NCBI GenBank assembly: GCA_001875255.1
Contig: MJAN01000006.1
Coordinates: 124,001-188,000 of the forward strand
Reading direction: 5' to 3'
Source of the DNA: Candidatus Sabulitectum silens
GTDB taxonomy: Bacteria; Fermentibacterota; Fermentibacteria; Fermentibacterales; JCC-6
Length of the DNA: 64,000 nt
The translations under genes and the position numbers were made by a program. Shown here one piece after another: positions 1 to 10,952 of the stretch (within the stretch, counting starts at the first letter, position 1; each line of letters opens with the position of its first letter). The notes beneath the pieces were generated by a model. That model worked only from the letters and a program-made list of their open reading frames with translations, searched no databases and was not told the origin of the DNA.

Positions 1-80
1 CCGAGGCCCTGTAATCGAGGTGCACCGCATCAGGATAGGCGGCGAGCCCCAGTAATATCAGGACTGCCTGGAGCACCACT
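1..80 (-). CDS. N-terminal fragment of a CDS truncated by the window edge, possible signal peptide (VVLQAVLILLGLAAYPDAVHLDYRAS...)
   Basis: Open minus frame running off the window start with a hydrophobic leader-like peptide; overlaps the surE 3' end. Confidence 0.3.
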
Positions 81-792
81 GGCTTATCTCCGGGAACCCG
101 CCCGGGGCATGTCTTGCGGTGGACATGGGCGTTATGCTGATGTGACCCTCCAGCAGTGCGTGAACATCGGTTCCGCGGCCCTCCCTTACTCGCTGCATCT
201 CATAGGGTCCATAATGGAACACTAAACCGCTGTGGTCCCTTTTGAAAGGGATCTCCGAGGCGAAGGTGCCGGTCCGGGTCATCCTGTAGCCCCCGGTGAG
301 AGCCGCCGGAACATTAACGTTCAGAAGGGTTCCCGGTTCTATCATTGAACAGGGGCCATGGTCTACCATCCTCAGGGTTGCTTCACAGGCCTGGGAGAAA
401 TCCGGGGTGTGGGTGTATTCCTGACTTACTGCCATGGCGGGAATAAGCCAGAATGCCGCTTCGGTGGCAGCGGCGACTGTTCCTGAGTACCATGTGTTAT
501 TGGCCACGTTCGCCCCGGGATTGATCCCTGAGACCACAAGGTCCGGAGGATGCCCCCCCATCAGCTCGCCCAGGGCCAGTTTCACGCAGTCCACCGGTGT
601 GCCATCCACGGAAAAGCGGTTGTTGCCGTGATCCTTCACGGAAAGGGGGGAATAGAGGTTCAGTGACATTCCAGAACCGCTGTGATGGTGTTTCGGAGCC
701 ACGGTTACCAGGTCATGATGGCTGAGGACCCGTTCCAGGGCCGTAAGGCCGGGTTCATCGAAGCCGTCGTCGTTGACCAGAAGTATCCTCAT
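58..792 (-). CDS. surE: 5'/3'-nucleotidase SurE
   Basis: MRILLVNDDGFDEPGLTAL..., SGINPGANVANNTWYSGTVAAATEA: SurE family motifs. Confidence 0.95.
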   Translation of the reverse strand: MRILLVNDDGFDEPGLTALERVLSHHDLVTVAPKHHHSGSGMSLNLYSPLSVKDHGNNRFSVDGTPVDCVKLALGELMGGHPPDLVVSGINPGANVANNTWYSGTVAAATEAAFWLIPAMAVSQEYTHTPDFSQACEATLRMVDHGPCSMIEPGTLLNVNVPAALTGGYRMTRTGTFASEIPFKRDHSGLVFHYGPYEMQRVREGRGTDVHALLEGHISITPMSTARHAPGGFPEISQWCSRQS

Positions 793-795
793 GTA

Positions 796-1716
796 TCAGA
801 ATGATCTGGAAAGAGTGAACCTGTGTGCATTTCCAAGGGCATAGCCTGTGGGTACGAAGGCGTAGTCCAGCGTCCAGCATGATGCTGAAAGACCTGCCCC
901 GGCGGTGAGATCCGAGGCGTCGTGATTGACCTTCCATCCACCCCTGAGGGCGGCCCACTCCACCACACGGTACTCAAGACCGAAGCCCGCCCTGGTGCGG
1001 TTGTCCAGGGGTCTCATGACCTGTCCGGAAAGCGAGGCCGAGCCCTGGGGAAGGGGAAAGTCCCAGCGGGAGGCGAAGACCCATGTCCGGGGGAAGCGGA
1101 ACTCCTCTTCGTCCATTTTTACACCTGGACCTGAATGGAGATAAGCTCCGGTGAAAAGAAGACCGGGCGAAGGGTTATAGGCGAAGCCCAGGTCCACCGC
1201 CCAGCCGTTGGATGTTTCCAGCCAGATCTTTTCGTGGATAACCTTGAAACCGATGCCGGTGCGGAAGCTGCCGGTTTCCGCCGCCAGGGCTCCGTTGAAT
1301 GAGAAATCGTAGGCGTTGAATGTGTCGGTGGGCTCTGATGAGGGGGAATCCCTGTACTCGAGGCCGGTGGTGGTCAGGGACCTGAAACCCAGAGAACCGG
1401 TGAAAACACCGCCAAGATGCCCCACCGCCGCCAGGAAATTCTGTGTGGTGGAGCCATACCACTGATCGTGGCCGGCGGAAAGGGATGTGCCCTCCCCTGC
1501 CACGAGGGCCGGGTTGGAGAAGATGGAAAGGGGTCCGCCGTTAACCGCTCCGGTTCCGCCCAGGGCAGCCGAACGGGCACCGGCATCCATTTTAAGGAAT
1601 GGATAGAGTCCAAGGCCGGCATCTCTGTAAACACCTGCGGACGCCGCCACCGCCAGGAGCATTGGAAGGATCAATAAGTTTTCATAACAACCCCTATACA
1701 CTGAAAACGGCCTCAA
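796..1716 (-). CDS. PorV/PorQ-like (UPF0164) outer-membrane beta-barrel protein
   Basis: GLYPFLKMDAGARSAALGGTGAVNGGPLSIFSNPA is typical of the PorV/UPF0164 N-terminus; signal-like leader; ends in aromatic residue (LSRSF). Confidence 0.75.
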   Translation of the reverse strand: MRPFSVYRGCYENLLILPMLLAVAASAGVYRDAGLGLYPFLKMDAGARSAALGGTGAVNGGPLSIFSNPALVAGEGTSLSAGHDQWYGSTTQNFLAAVGHLGGVFTGSLGFRSLTTTGLEYRDSPSSEPTDTFNAYDFSFNGALAAETGSFRTGIGFKVIHEKIWLETSNGWAVDLGFAYNPSPGLLFTGAYLHSGPGVKMDEEEFRFPRTWVFASRWDFPLPQGSASLSGQVMRPLDNRTRAGFGLEYRVVEWAALRGGWKVNHDASDLTAGAGLSASCWTLDYAFVPTGYALGNAHRFTLSRSF

Positions 1717-1766
1717 GGTTCCGAAGGAGCAATTATATTACCCCGGAGCTGTGAAAGGAAAAGATA

Positions 1767-2570
1767 ATGAAAACCCTGGCCATCCGTGATTCGTCCAATG
1801 ACGGCTTCTACAATATGGCAGCGGACATCTGTTCGGCAAAGATGATCGAGACCGGAAAGGCCTCGGCCATCTTCAGGACCTATACATGGCAACCACACTG
1901 CCTCTCCATCGGAAGGTTCCAGAAACCGGAGAAAGAAGCGGACATGGCCAGGATCCTTGCCGACGGCTACCACATCGTGAGGCGCCCCACCGGAGGCAGG
2001 GCGGTCTGGCACGGCGATGAGCTCACCTACTGCCTCACCGCCTCAGTTGACCACCCCCTTGTCAGAGGCGGCATTTCGGAAAGCCTGGGTAGGGTTGCCT
2101 CCATACTGGTCTCCGCTCTGAGGGCAGTTGGCGTTCCAGGAGAAATGAACTCCAGGGAGAGGGAACTTTCAAGGGCAGGCAGGGGTTTCAACCCCTGTTT
2201 TACATCCCATGGCCGGTTCGAGATCATGACCCCCGACGGAAGGAAAATGGTGGGAAGCGCCCAGGCCAGGATCCGTGGAGTTTTCATGGAGCACGGCTCA
2301 ATCCTTTTAACCAACCAGCAGACCATGGCGGTGGACTATATGCCGGCGGGGACGGATCCCCTGGCCGCCGGTGAAATGAGGTCGATCCTGAAAAGATCCG
2401 TGGGCACCATCCGGGAATACCAGCCGGCGATCACGGCGGATCATCTCTCCAATGCCCTGCACAGTAGTTTTGCCGACTCGGTCCCGATCCCTCCGGAGGG
2501 ATTCCCCTCGGAAGAACTGCCCGGGCTGGAGGAGGCGATCATTGAAAGGCGGAGTATCGTTGAAGGCTGA
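1767..2570 (+). CDS. lipoate-protein ligase A family protein (BPL/LplA/LipB)
   Basis: RDSSNDGFYNMAADI..., RRPTGGRAVWHGDELTYCL; immediately upstream of lipA. Confidence 0.88.
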   Translation: MKTLAIRDSSNDGFYNMAADICSAKMIETGKASAIFRTYTWQPHCLSIGRFQKPEKEADMARILADGYHIVRRPTGGRAVWHGDELTYCLTASVDHPLVRGGISESLGRVASILVSALRAVGVPGEMNSRERELSRAGRGFNPCFTSHGRFEIMTPDGRKMVGSAQARIRGVFMEHGSILLTNQQTMAVDYMPAGTDPLAAGEMRSILKRSVGTIREYQPAITADHLSNALHSSFADSVPIPPEGFPSEELPGLEEAIIERRSIVEG

Positions 2571-3423
2571 CAGAAAGCCCCACTGGCTCAAAATGCCCAC
2601 CCTCGGCGGGGAATCCGCCGGTGAAGTAAGGAAGATCATAAGGGAACACCGGCTGAACACGGTCTGCGATCAGGCGGGATGCCCCAACAGGGGTCACTGC
2701 TATCAGAGGGGAACCGCCACCTTCCTCATACTGGGCAACATCTGTACCAGGAGCTGCCTTTACTGCGCCATCGAGAAGAATGTGGCCTCCCCCCCTCCCC
2801 CGGATCCCGGCGAACCGGAAAGGGTGGCCGTTGCGGCTTCACTGATGAAGCTCCGCTACGTGGTACTCACTTCGGTGACCAGGGATGATCTTGAGGACGG
2901 CGGTGCCGCCCATTTCGCCAGGACGGTAAAGGCGCTTAAAGCAGCGATCCCCGGTGTGAGGGTCGAGGTCCTCACGCCGGATTTCAGCGGGAGTGCCGGC
3001 TCACTGGAGATACTGGCTGATTCCCGCCCGGCGGTGTTCAACCACAACATTGAAACAGTTGAGAGGCTGTTCCCGGAGCTCAGACCCGTGGCATCCTACC
3101 GCCAGTCCCTCGGCGTACTTTCCCGCTTTCGAGGCATTGCACCGGACATCCCTGTAAAAAGCGGCCTCATGGTGGGTCTCGGGGAAACCGAGAAAGACCT
3201 CCTCAGTTCGCTGGAGGATCTCCGGGAGAGCGGTGTGAGCCTTCTCACCATAGGTCAGTACCTGCAGCCCACCTCCAAACACATCCCTGTGAAGAGGTTC
3301 CTTGAGCCATGGGAGTTCGAAGAGTGGGAACACAGGGCCCTGGAAATGGGCTTCAGCGGTGTGGCAAGCGGAGCCCTTGTGCGAAGCTCCTACCACGCTG
3401 ATCTTCTGCAGGAGACCACATGA
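2560..3423 (+). CDS. lipA: lipoyl synthase
   Basis: Radical SAM CTRSCLYC plus N-terminal CDQAGCPNRGHC cluster motif; TTG start proposed (2560 or 2542), overlapping the ligase. Confidence 0.93.
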   Translation: MKADRKPHWLKMPTLGGESAGEVRKIIREHRLNTVCDQAGCPNRGHCYQRGTATFLILGNICTRSCLYCAIEKNVASPPPPDPGEPERVAVAASLMKLRYVVLTSVTRDDLEDGGAAHFARTVKALKAAIPGVRVEVLTPDFSGSAGSLEILADSRPAVFNHNIETVERLFPELRPVASYRQSLGVLSRFRGIAPDIPVKSGLMVGLGETEKDLLSSLEDLRESGVSLLTIGQYLQPTSKHIPVKRFLEPWEFEEWEHRALEMGFSGVASGALVRSSYHADLLQETT

Positions 3424-4382
3424 GTTCGATCCCTTTCTATACCTCCGGTGTAACCATGGCTCCCATGGCCGGTGTTACCGACTCACCCTTCAGAAGGATC
3501 TGCAGAAGGCTGGGGGCAACATGCCTGGTGACCGAAATGGTTACAGCTGCCGGTCTCTCACGAAAAAGCGTGAAGTCCAAGAGCATGCTCCGCTTTCATC
3601 CCGAAGAGAGGCCTCTGGGCGTTCAGCTTTTCGGTGCTAAACCCGGGGACTTCGCCAGGTCATCCTGCCTCGTTTCCGGTCTGGGTTTCAGCTTCATAGA
3701 CATCAACGCAGGCTGCCCGGTAAAGCGTGTGCTCAAGAGCGGGAGCGGAAGCGCGCTCCTGGGGGACATCCCGAGGCTGATGGAGATAATAAGGGTTACA
3801 GCGGAAAACACCGACCTCCCGGTGACACTGAAGATCCGTCTGGGCCTTTCTCCGGACCAGCCGGTCCCGAACAGCATAGGTGAAATGGCAGCGGAAGCCG
3901 GCGCCTGCGCACTTGCGGTACACGGAAGGTACCGGACCGACTTTTTTTCCGGAACGGTGGACATCGGGGGTATAGGGCGAATAGTGGAACACAGCCCCAT
4001 TCCTGTAATAGCCAACGGCGACTCCACATCCGTGGAAGCCGCCCTGCGCATGAGGGACGAAAGCGGAGCCTCCGGCCTCCTCATCGGAAGGGGAGCCTGG
4101 GGAAATCCCTGGATATTCAGGGGGATCGCCGGGGGAAAGCCCTCCCCTGCCAGGGGCGAGCTCCACGCAGTGGTTATGGAACAGCTCTCCATGATGATGG
4201 AGCAGATACCCGAGCCCCAGGTCTTCCACATTTTCAGGGGACATCTGGTGCAGTATTTCAGGGGATTCGAAGGGGCTGCGGATCTCAGAAGAAGAGCCGT
4301 TGCTTCGGAATCCTTCCAGGAAGTGGACATTATCGCCCGTGAGGCTGATATTGCCATGCACAGCCCCAGGGAGGAAAGTTGA
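3420..4382 (+). CDS. dusB: tRNA-dihydrouridine synthase
   Basis: APMAGVTDSPFRRICRRLGA, DINAGCPVKRVLKSGSGSALL, HGRYRTDFFSG; Dus family. Confidence 0.92.
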   Translation: MSSIPFYTSGVTMAPMAGVTDSPFRRICRRLGATCLVTEMVTAAGLSRKSVKSKSMLRFHPEERPLGVQLFGAKPGDFARSSCLVSGLGFSFIDINAGCPVKRVLKSGSGSALLGDIPRLMEIIRVTAENTDLPVTLKIRLGLSPDQPVPNSIGEMAAEAGACALAVHGRYRTDFFSGTVDIGGIGRIVEHSPIPVIANGDSTSVEAALRMRDESGASGLLIGRGAWGNPWIFRGIAGGKPSPARGELHAVVMEQLSMMMEQIPEPQVFHIFRGHLVQYFRGFEGAADLRRRAVASESFQEVDIIAREADIAMHSPREES

Positions 4383-5150
4383 TAAAGGGAATTCCGGCGC
4401 TGTTCACCGTTGCGGTGATCTTCTCATCCTGCACCAGGACCACCACGGTGAGTTCCAGGTATGTGATCAGCACCAGCGGGGAAACCGCCGACTGCCCATA
4501 CGAATGGAGACCCGGCGACTACTGGGAGTTCCTGGCCTGGGCCATTCTTGACGACCCCACATCCGCCCCTGTCCTTGCCCTGACCGCCGGTTATCCTCCT
4601 GAGGAACTCCCCCCCGGGGACCGTTATCACCATACCCCTCCCGGCGGAATACGCAGAAGCCGCCAGGCTTCGAATGGAGGCCGCAAGACTTGTAGCCCAA
4701 GCCACGGAACTCAGGGAGACCAGCAGGGACTCCTGCATTACACTTCTGTACAGAGCCATGGATAGGGATCCCGCCTGGTCGGTGCCGGCAACGGACATCA
4801 CCGTGCTTCTGCTGGAAGAGAACAGAACGGAAGAGGCGCTGGAACTCCTGGCCCCGCATTCATGCAAGAACACACCGGCGATGGTGCTTGCGGGGATCGC
4901 CTGGCGCAGGGGCGACACCGAGGGAGCCCTGGCCCACCTCCGCGAGGCACTGGCCGCCGATGATCCCTCCCCCGAGGTACTGGCCGCCGCCGGCATGGCA
5001 TGGGCGGTCACAGGGGACAGAAGACGGGCGGGGAACGTTTTCAGGGAACTCCTTGGGAATCCAGCCGCATCACCTGAAACAAGGGTGGAGGCCCTGCACT
5101 ACGCCCTTATGCTGGAAGAGGATCCCGCCGAAGGGGTCAGCCCCGACTGA
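4379..5150 (+). CDS. putative lipoprotein with TPR-like repeats, interrupted by a frameshift near the C-run at ~4610
   Basis: ORFs 4379..4765 and 4674..5150 join as ...ELPPGTVITIPLPAEYAEAARLRMEAARLVAQATELRETS...; N-terminal SSC lipobox-like; C-terminal TPR-like helices. Confidence 0.6.
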
Positions 5151-7946
5151 GTGCCGAGGCCACCACCCGGGCAAGCTCATCCATTGTGAAGGGTTTGGCC
5201 AGGAAGGGAATCGCCTCTCCCCCTTCTCCCCTTCCTGTAACGGTATCACCGGAATAGCCGGACATGTAGATCACCCTCAGCCCGGGGATCATGGCGCAGG
5301 CCTGCCTGCGCAGTTCGTCCACCGGCATTCCAGGCATTATAACGTCGGTGAGAAGGAGTTCGGGGATCACCGTTCCTTCCCTGAGAAGCTCCATAGCATG
5401 GTCACCGGAGGATGCGGTAATGGGTGTGTAACCCATACGGCGAAGGGCGGTTTCAGTGAGTTCCCTTACCTCTTCGCTGTCCTCCACTATCAGAACCGTT
5501 GACCCTGAGCTCATTTCAGCCAAGGCAACTGCCGTCTCAGCTGACTCAGGCTCTTCGCCTGAAAGGGGCAGCAGTATGCTGAAGCAGGTTCCCCTGCCCT
5601 TTTCGCTGGACACATTCACCACGCCGTTGTGCTGCTTTACTATCCCGTAAACGGTGGAAAGACCGAGACCCGTTCCCTGCTCACCCTTGGTGGAGTAGAA
5701 GGCTCAAAGATCCGGGAAAGTTCCTGGGGATCCATTCCACTTCCGGTGTCGGACACACGGAGGAGGGCGCACTCCCCAGACTCAGCGAGTCCTACCTCTA
5801 TCACCAGTTTCCCGCCTGAAGGCATGGCATCGGTTGCATTGGATACAAGGTTCATGAGAACCTCTTCAAGCTTTCCCCTGTCCCCCGGAACGGGCACGGG
5901 CTTCTCGGATGTCCGCAGCTCCAGGGCGATGTTCTCCCGCACGGCACTCTTCAGGAGGAACCTGCTGCTGAGTACCACAAGGTTAAGGTCAATGGTCTTT
6001 ATTTCCATGTACTGCCGTCTGCCGAAGGCCAGCAGCTGCCTCACAAGACCCCTGGCATTCACCGCGGCATCCAGTATTCGTGTGAGGGACTCACTGGACG
6101 GATCGGTATCCATCCCCTCGAGAAGCAGCTCGGAGTATCCTATAACAGGGGTCAGAAGGTTGTTCAGGTCATGGGCCACACCACCGGCCAGCTGCCCTAT
6201 GGAATCGAGTCTCCTGGACCTGTCCAGCTGTTCCTGAAGTGTTTTCTGGTTCATCTCCGCCCTTTTTCGGTCAGTTATGTCCACATGGGTGCCGGCCAGC
6301 CTCACCGGTCTGCCCTGATCATCCTGGTGGGTTACCATGCCCCTGTCCAGGACCCAGATCCAGTCGCCCTTCCGGTGTTTCATCCTGAATTCCGCCTCGT
6401 AGGACTCCGTTTGTCCTGAAAGGTGCTTTTCCAGCGCGGAATACGCCACTTCGAAATCCCTCGGATGGGTCAGCTCTCTCCATACATCCACAGTCACGGG
6501 GTTCAGCTCTTCCGGCGGATGACCCAGCATTTCAGCCCATCTGGAGTTCACCTCGATGATGCCCGTCTCGAGGTTCCAGTCCCAGGTGGCGGCGCCGGTG
6601 CCCCTTAGCGCGAGGTCCATCCTTTCCTCGCTCTCCTGAAGGGCTTTTTCCGCGGCTTTCCTTTCGGCGACTTCACTCCTCAGATCCTCCATGGAAGCGG
6701 TGAGTTTGTTCGTAAGCCTGCGGAATGCTGCGGAAAGCTCATTGAGTTCCCTTATCCTGAAGCTCCTGAACCCGGCCTCCTTTCCCATGGAGAGGGAAGT
6801 GGCCGTGGAATGAAGCTCCAGGACCGGTTTCGTAATGATGCCCGCCACGGCAATACCGAAAAGTATGGCCATGGTAAGGGAGATCCCCAGAAGGACCAGG
6901 GCCCTGTCTTCGTGTTCCTGAAGGAATCCCATGTAATCCGAAGCGGGAATTATCACGAATACGAAATAGGTTTGTCCGGTGGTGTCGTTAAAGGGAGAGA
7001 CAAGGGAATGGAAGGCTGTGCCCCCGGTATTGGTGAAGAACTCGCCGGTGGCGCTGATCTCGCTGAGTCCTCCGCTGGCGGTGGCCGCTTCACGGATGAT
7101 CTCCCCGATACGGGGATCGTCTCTCCGGGAACCGGCAAAGATGCTGCCGGAAGCGTCGGTAACGAAGGCAAAGCCGGTTTCCCCTATATCTAGTTCTTCA
7201 AGGAACAGGTCCAGATGGGAAAAGAACATGTCGCATGCCACCACACCCAGGAATTCCCCTTCGGATGAAAACACCGCACGGGCGGTGGATATGCTTATGT
7301 CATCTCCGGTGAAAACTGTATAGGGTTCCGTACGGATAATTGCTCCGTGGGCTTCCACCGCCTCTTTGTACCAGGTTCTTGTCCGGGCGTCGAAGCCAGG
7401 GATCTCGGTGACCGAGCCGGCGGATCCCCTGCCGGTGCTATCCATGGCGAACTTCCTGAAGGTTCCAGCGGAGAAGGCATCCGTTCGTATCACATAGAAC
7501 CCTTCGCCGTTCACTTCCCGCCCTGCATTGGCTAGTCCCCCCAGGTTATTGCCGAAGTACACGCTGCTGACCCTGGGAAAATTCCTGACCATTGAAAGGA
7601 ACCATCCCTGCATTATATCCTGCACGGTATGGTCGAGGTGTCCTTCCCGTATCATGTCCGAGGTAAGGTTGCATATCATGTCGGGGGTGCCCAGGAATTT
7701 TTCCAGTTCAGTGGTTATGGCGGAGGCTATCTCAAGCCTGAGTGCCCTGGAAACATCTCCCACTGCTTTCTCACCGCTGCTAACCGCCAGCATTCCCGCA
7801 ACAAGAGTTGCCAGGGCAACAAGGAGTATTATGGGAATTACAACTACCCGCCTGAGTGAAATACTCCTGAAGAAGAGATGATCCGTTATTCTCAAAGTGT
7901 CCCCTTTTTGAACCGCTAAAATAGTGAAGTGACGGGGGCGGGACAA
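5149..7946 (-). CDS. hybrid sensor histidine kinase: dCache, HAMP, PAS/PAC, HisKA, HATPase, C-terminal receiver
   Basis: ORFs 5640..7946 and 5137..5622 rejoin at ~5698 as [51 protein letters not shown] H-box; receiver LLLTDVIMPG. Confidence 0.9.
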
Positions 7947-7956
7947 GAATGAGCAG

Positions 7957-8400
7957 CTAAGGCCGGCGGGGTGGAAGTGTTTTCGGCAGGTCCCGTACCC
8001 AGTTCCCTATTTCGTCCCTCACCCTCCTGTAGACATTGAGGATGTCCTCTTCGGACTCCATTTCCCGTGTAAGTCTGGGAGGATCCTCGAACCCCCTGTG
8101 CAGCACCGCTGTCCCTCCGGGAAACCAGGGACAGGTTTCGCTGGCGTGTCCGCATACGGTTATCACGTAGTCGAAGGGCGCACCCTTCAGATCATCGACG
8201 GTCTTGCTGCTGTGTTCAGAAATGTCCACACCGACCTCGGCCATGACCTTAACTGCCCTGGGGTTGAGGCCATGGATCTCCAGTCCTGCTGAGGAACAGT
8301 GGAAGACTTCACCGTGGAGTTCCCTGCAGAATCCTTCCGCCATCTGGCTTCTGCATGAATTACCGGTGCAGAGGAAGAGAATTCGGGGTTTATCCTTCAT
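7957..8400 (-). CDS. arsC: arsenate reductase / low-molecular-weight protein tyrosine phosphatase family
   Basis: ILFLCTGNSCRSQMAEGF P-loop; NPRAVKVMAEVGVDISEHSSKTVDDL. Confidence 0.88.
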   Translation of the reverse strand: MKDKPRILFLCTGNSCRSQMAEGFCRELHGEVFHCSSAGLEIHGLNPRAVKVMAEVGVDISEHSSKTVDDLKGAPFDYVITVCGHASETCPWFPGGTAVLHRGFEDPPRLTREMESEEDILNVYRRVRDEIGNWVRDLPKTLPPRRP

Positions 8401-8466
8401 CGCGTGCCTTTCTCCTTTGAAGTGAAAATACCGTTGAGAATATGGTCAGGGGTTGTTAATACCGGG

Positions 8467-9282
8467 TTAACCAAGGGCCACATCAAGCATCATCATCAGG
8501 GAGAAGCCCAGAAGGGTGGCTACTGTCACCGTATCAATGTTCTCGTACCTTCTCTGGGATTCCGGTATCAGTTCCTCCACCACAACGAAGATCATGGCCC
8601 CGGCGGCGAAGCAGAGGGCGTAGGGCAGGATGTTCCTCATGTTGATCACGAAGAGTGCTCCCAGCACCCCGGCAACCGGTTCAACCATACCTGAGGCCTG
8701 GCCGTAAAGGAAGCTCTTTCTTCGGCTCATCCCCTCACGCCTGAGGGGCATGGAAACGGCGGTACCCTCGGGAAAGTTCTGCAGACCTATTCCCAGGGCC
8801 AGGGCAGCCGCTCCACCAAGGGTTGCCGAGGGCAGTCCCAGTGCCGCTGCGCCGAAGGCGACACCCACCGCCAGCCCCTCGGGTATGTTGTGCAGTGTGA
8901 TGGCCATCACAAGAAGGGTACTCTTCCTCCATGAGGTTTCGATACCCTCCTTTTTATCCATGGAAAGACCGGGATGAAGATGGGGAAGCAGCCTGTCGGT
9001 AAGGCGCATGAACAGTCCCCCCGCCATGAAGCCTATCACCGCGGTGAGCCAGGGTACCTGACCCAGCTGTTCAGCCATTGCAATTCCCGGAGCCAGGAGG
9101 GACCAGAAACTGGCGGCGATCATTACCCCGGCGGCGAAGCCCAGCATAGAATCGAGGAATTTCTCGTTCAGTGATCCCCTGAGAAAGACCACAGCCGCTC
9201 CCGCCGCGGTGACTCCCCAGGTGAAAAGCGTTGCGAAGAGGGCCTGGACAGCGGGATGATATCCCTGAAAGAACTCTGTCAT
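8467..9282 (-). CDS. ZIP family divalent metal transporter
   Basis: AITLHNIPEGLAVGVAFGAAALGLPSATLGGAAALALGIGLQNFPEGTAVSMPL: ZIP/ZupT-GufA motifs. Confidence 0.92.
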   Translation of the reverse strand: MTEFFQGYHPAVQALFATLFTWGVTAAGAAVVFLRGSLNEKFLDSMLGFAAGVMIAASFWSLLAPGIAMAEQLGQVPWLTAVIGFMAGGLFMRLTDRLLPHLHPGLSMDKKEGIETSWRKSTLLVMAITLHNIPEGLAVGVAFGAAALGLPSATLGGAAALALGIGLQNFPEGTAVSMPLRREGMSRRKSFLYGQASGMVEPVAGVLGALFVINMRNILPYALCFAAGAMIFVVVEELIPESQRRYENIDTVTVATLLGFSLMMMLDVALG

Positions 9283-9317
9283 GCTGCCATTCCTCCCATC
9301 TGGCTATGTATATCCGG

Positions 9318-9797
9318 TCAGGGAATAACCACCGTATCGGATCCCATGGGCTCTGTCTCCCTCTGAAGGGTGGGGTTCAGTGGATAGCCTCCCTGTGAGA
9401 ATGCCAGTTCCCTGTATGAAGCGGGATATCCGCCACCGGAGTTGTGAACCACGATCACCCGCCAACCCTCGGTGGAGCGTTTTCTGACCAGTACCGGGCT
9501 TCCGACAAGGGTTGTCATGCTAAGGAAGCGAAATTCACCGGGCAGTCCCTGAAAAATGAACAGGGCCGCTCCCCCGGAGCCCACCCACTCCGTTCCCCGG
9601 CCCATAAGGGCAAGGGCGTCCTGAAATCCGTCGTTGTTCAGATCGAAGAATGCCAGTTCATAGCCGTCCTCCGATAGGGGCTCGGAGCCTGTTTCGCTGA
9701 GGTGGTCGTTCAGGAAGGAGTGAAAGGCCGACCCTTCACCCTCCATGGCCGGGGCGAAACCCGGCAGTATGGTGATCGCAAAGATGAAGTATCTCAT
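9318..9797 (-). CDS. secreted hypothetical protein, FG-GAP/VCBS-like DLNNDGFQDALA
   Basis: Signal-peptide-like start MRYFIFAITILPGFA; DLNNDGFQDAL calcium-loop-like motif. Confidence 0.6.
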   Translation of the reverse strand: MRYFIFAITILPGFAPAMEGEGSAFHSFLNDHLSETGSEPLSEDGYELAFFDLNNDGFQDALALMGRGTEWVGSGGAALFIFQGLPGEFRFLSMTTLVGSPVLVRKRSTEGWRVIVVHNSGGGYPASYRELAFSQGGYPLNPTLQRETEPMGSDTVVIP

Positions 9798-9818
9798 ATT
9801 TCCCTCCCTGTGAGCCGG

Positions 9819-10952
9819 TCAGGAGTACCGGTCGTATATATCCATTATCTGGGAGAAGCAGCGGTCCCAGGTGAGTTTCTCGGCGTACTCCCTGAACTTC
9901 ATCCGTTTTTCCAGAGGGGTGTTAACGGCCCTGGTGATGGTCCCTGCCAGGGCGTCTCCGGAGTACCATGGTGTGTAAATGGTGTCTCCCCCGCCTGTTC
10001 CACCAGTTCCGACGAAGCCGCCTCCCGGCAGGCAACCACAGGAGTTCCGCAGTTGAGGCTTCCAGGGTCACCAGGGAAAAGGTGTCACATGGACCGGCTG
10101 AAATGAAGGCGTCGGCACTGGCCATGAGTTCCGCGGCCTTTTCACGGCTGGTTACCCTTCCCACTAGCTTCAGCTTGTCAGGGCTTCCGGCGGAGGCCCT
10201 TTCCAGACGCCTTGTGTAGTGGCCCCCCCGGCCACCACGGTAACTATATTGCCCTGATTGAACAGCTTTTCGAAGGCCTTAAGAAGTACATGTATCCCCT
10301 TTTCCGGTGCAAGTCGGCCTATGTAGATGGCTATCTTTCCCCCCTCTGCTCCGGCAAGTTCCCTTCTCAGGGCTTCTGACCTTCTGTCCGGGCGGAATGT
10401 TTCAGGATGGGCCCCCAGCTGGACCTTTATCGGATTGCTTATTCCGGCTTCCCTGAGTCTTCTGAGTGAGTACTCGCTGGCGCCCATGACCGCTCTGAGG
10501 GGCTCGTACCCCCTCTCCATCCGGGGGGTGGCGATCCTTTTGAATACCCCGTGGAAGGGCCCCCTTCTTATTCTGAGAACGCTCAGGGGCAGGGCTTCCG
10601 GCCAGTTGGAGTGATAGAAGGCAAAGGAGGGTATCTCTTCAAGGTACTCCCTGATCATTTTCGGCACCACTATACCGCTGCCCAGTTCTATCACATCCGG
10701 ACGGATCTCCTCTATCAGATCTCTGATGGGTTGGCCCCTGGTGAAAAAGTTGTAGCCGCTGTTGGCAAGCCTGGGGGATCTGACTCCGATGACGGTTCCC
10801 CCGTTGAGCTTGCTCCGTGTATCCCCGGAGGCGGGATAGATGAGGAAGTTCTCTATCCCGTTGTCGGTGCACCATTGGAGCTTTTCATGGTGATAGGTTC
10901 TGATCCCTCCCCCTGTGGGAGAGTACAGGTTGTTGATGTCAAGTACCTTCAA
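9819..10952 (-). CDS. glycosyltransferase family 4 (group 1), at least three frameshifts
   Basis: MKVLDINNLYSPTGGGIRTYHHEKL..., IYIGRLAPEKGIHVLLKAFEKL..., EASNCGTPVVACREAASSELV (rejoined) ... LTWDRCFSQIMDIYDRYS. Confidence 0.85.

Noticed and set aside
796-1716. PorV-like protein as evidence of a type IX secretion system
   Set aside because: No other T9SS genes (porK/L/M/N, sprA/sov, CTD proteins) are visible; PorV/UPF0164-like proteins are widespread in genomes without T9SS.
3623-4361. Long minus-strand ORFs (244 and 233 aa) opposite dusB, and many similar plus-strand ORFs opposite real genes (e.g. 13082..14047, 61904..62854)
   Set aside because: High-GC shadow ORFs: no recognisable motifs, low-complexity Pro/Arg/Gly composition, and the opposite strand carries a clear conserved protein.
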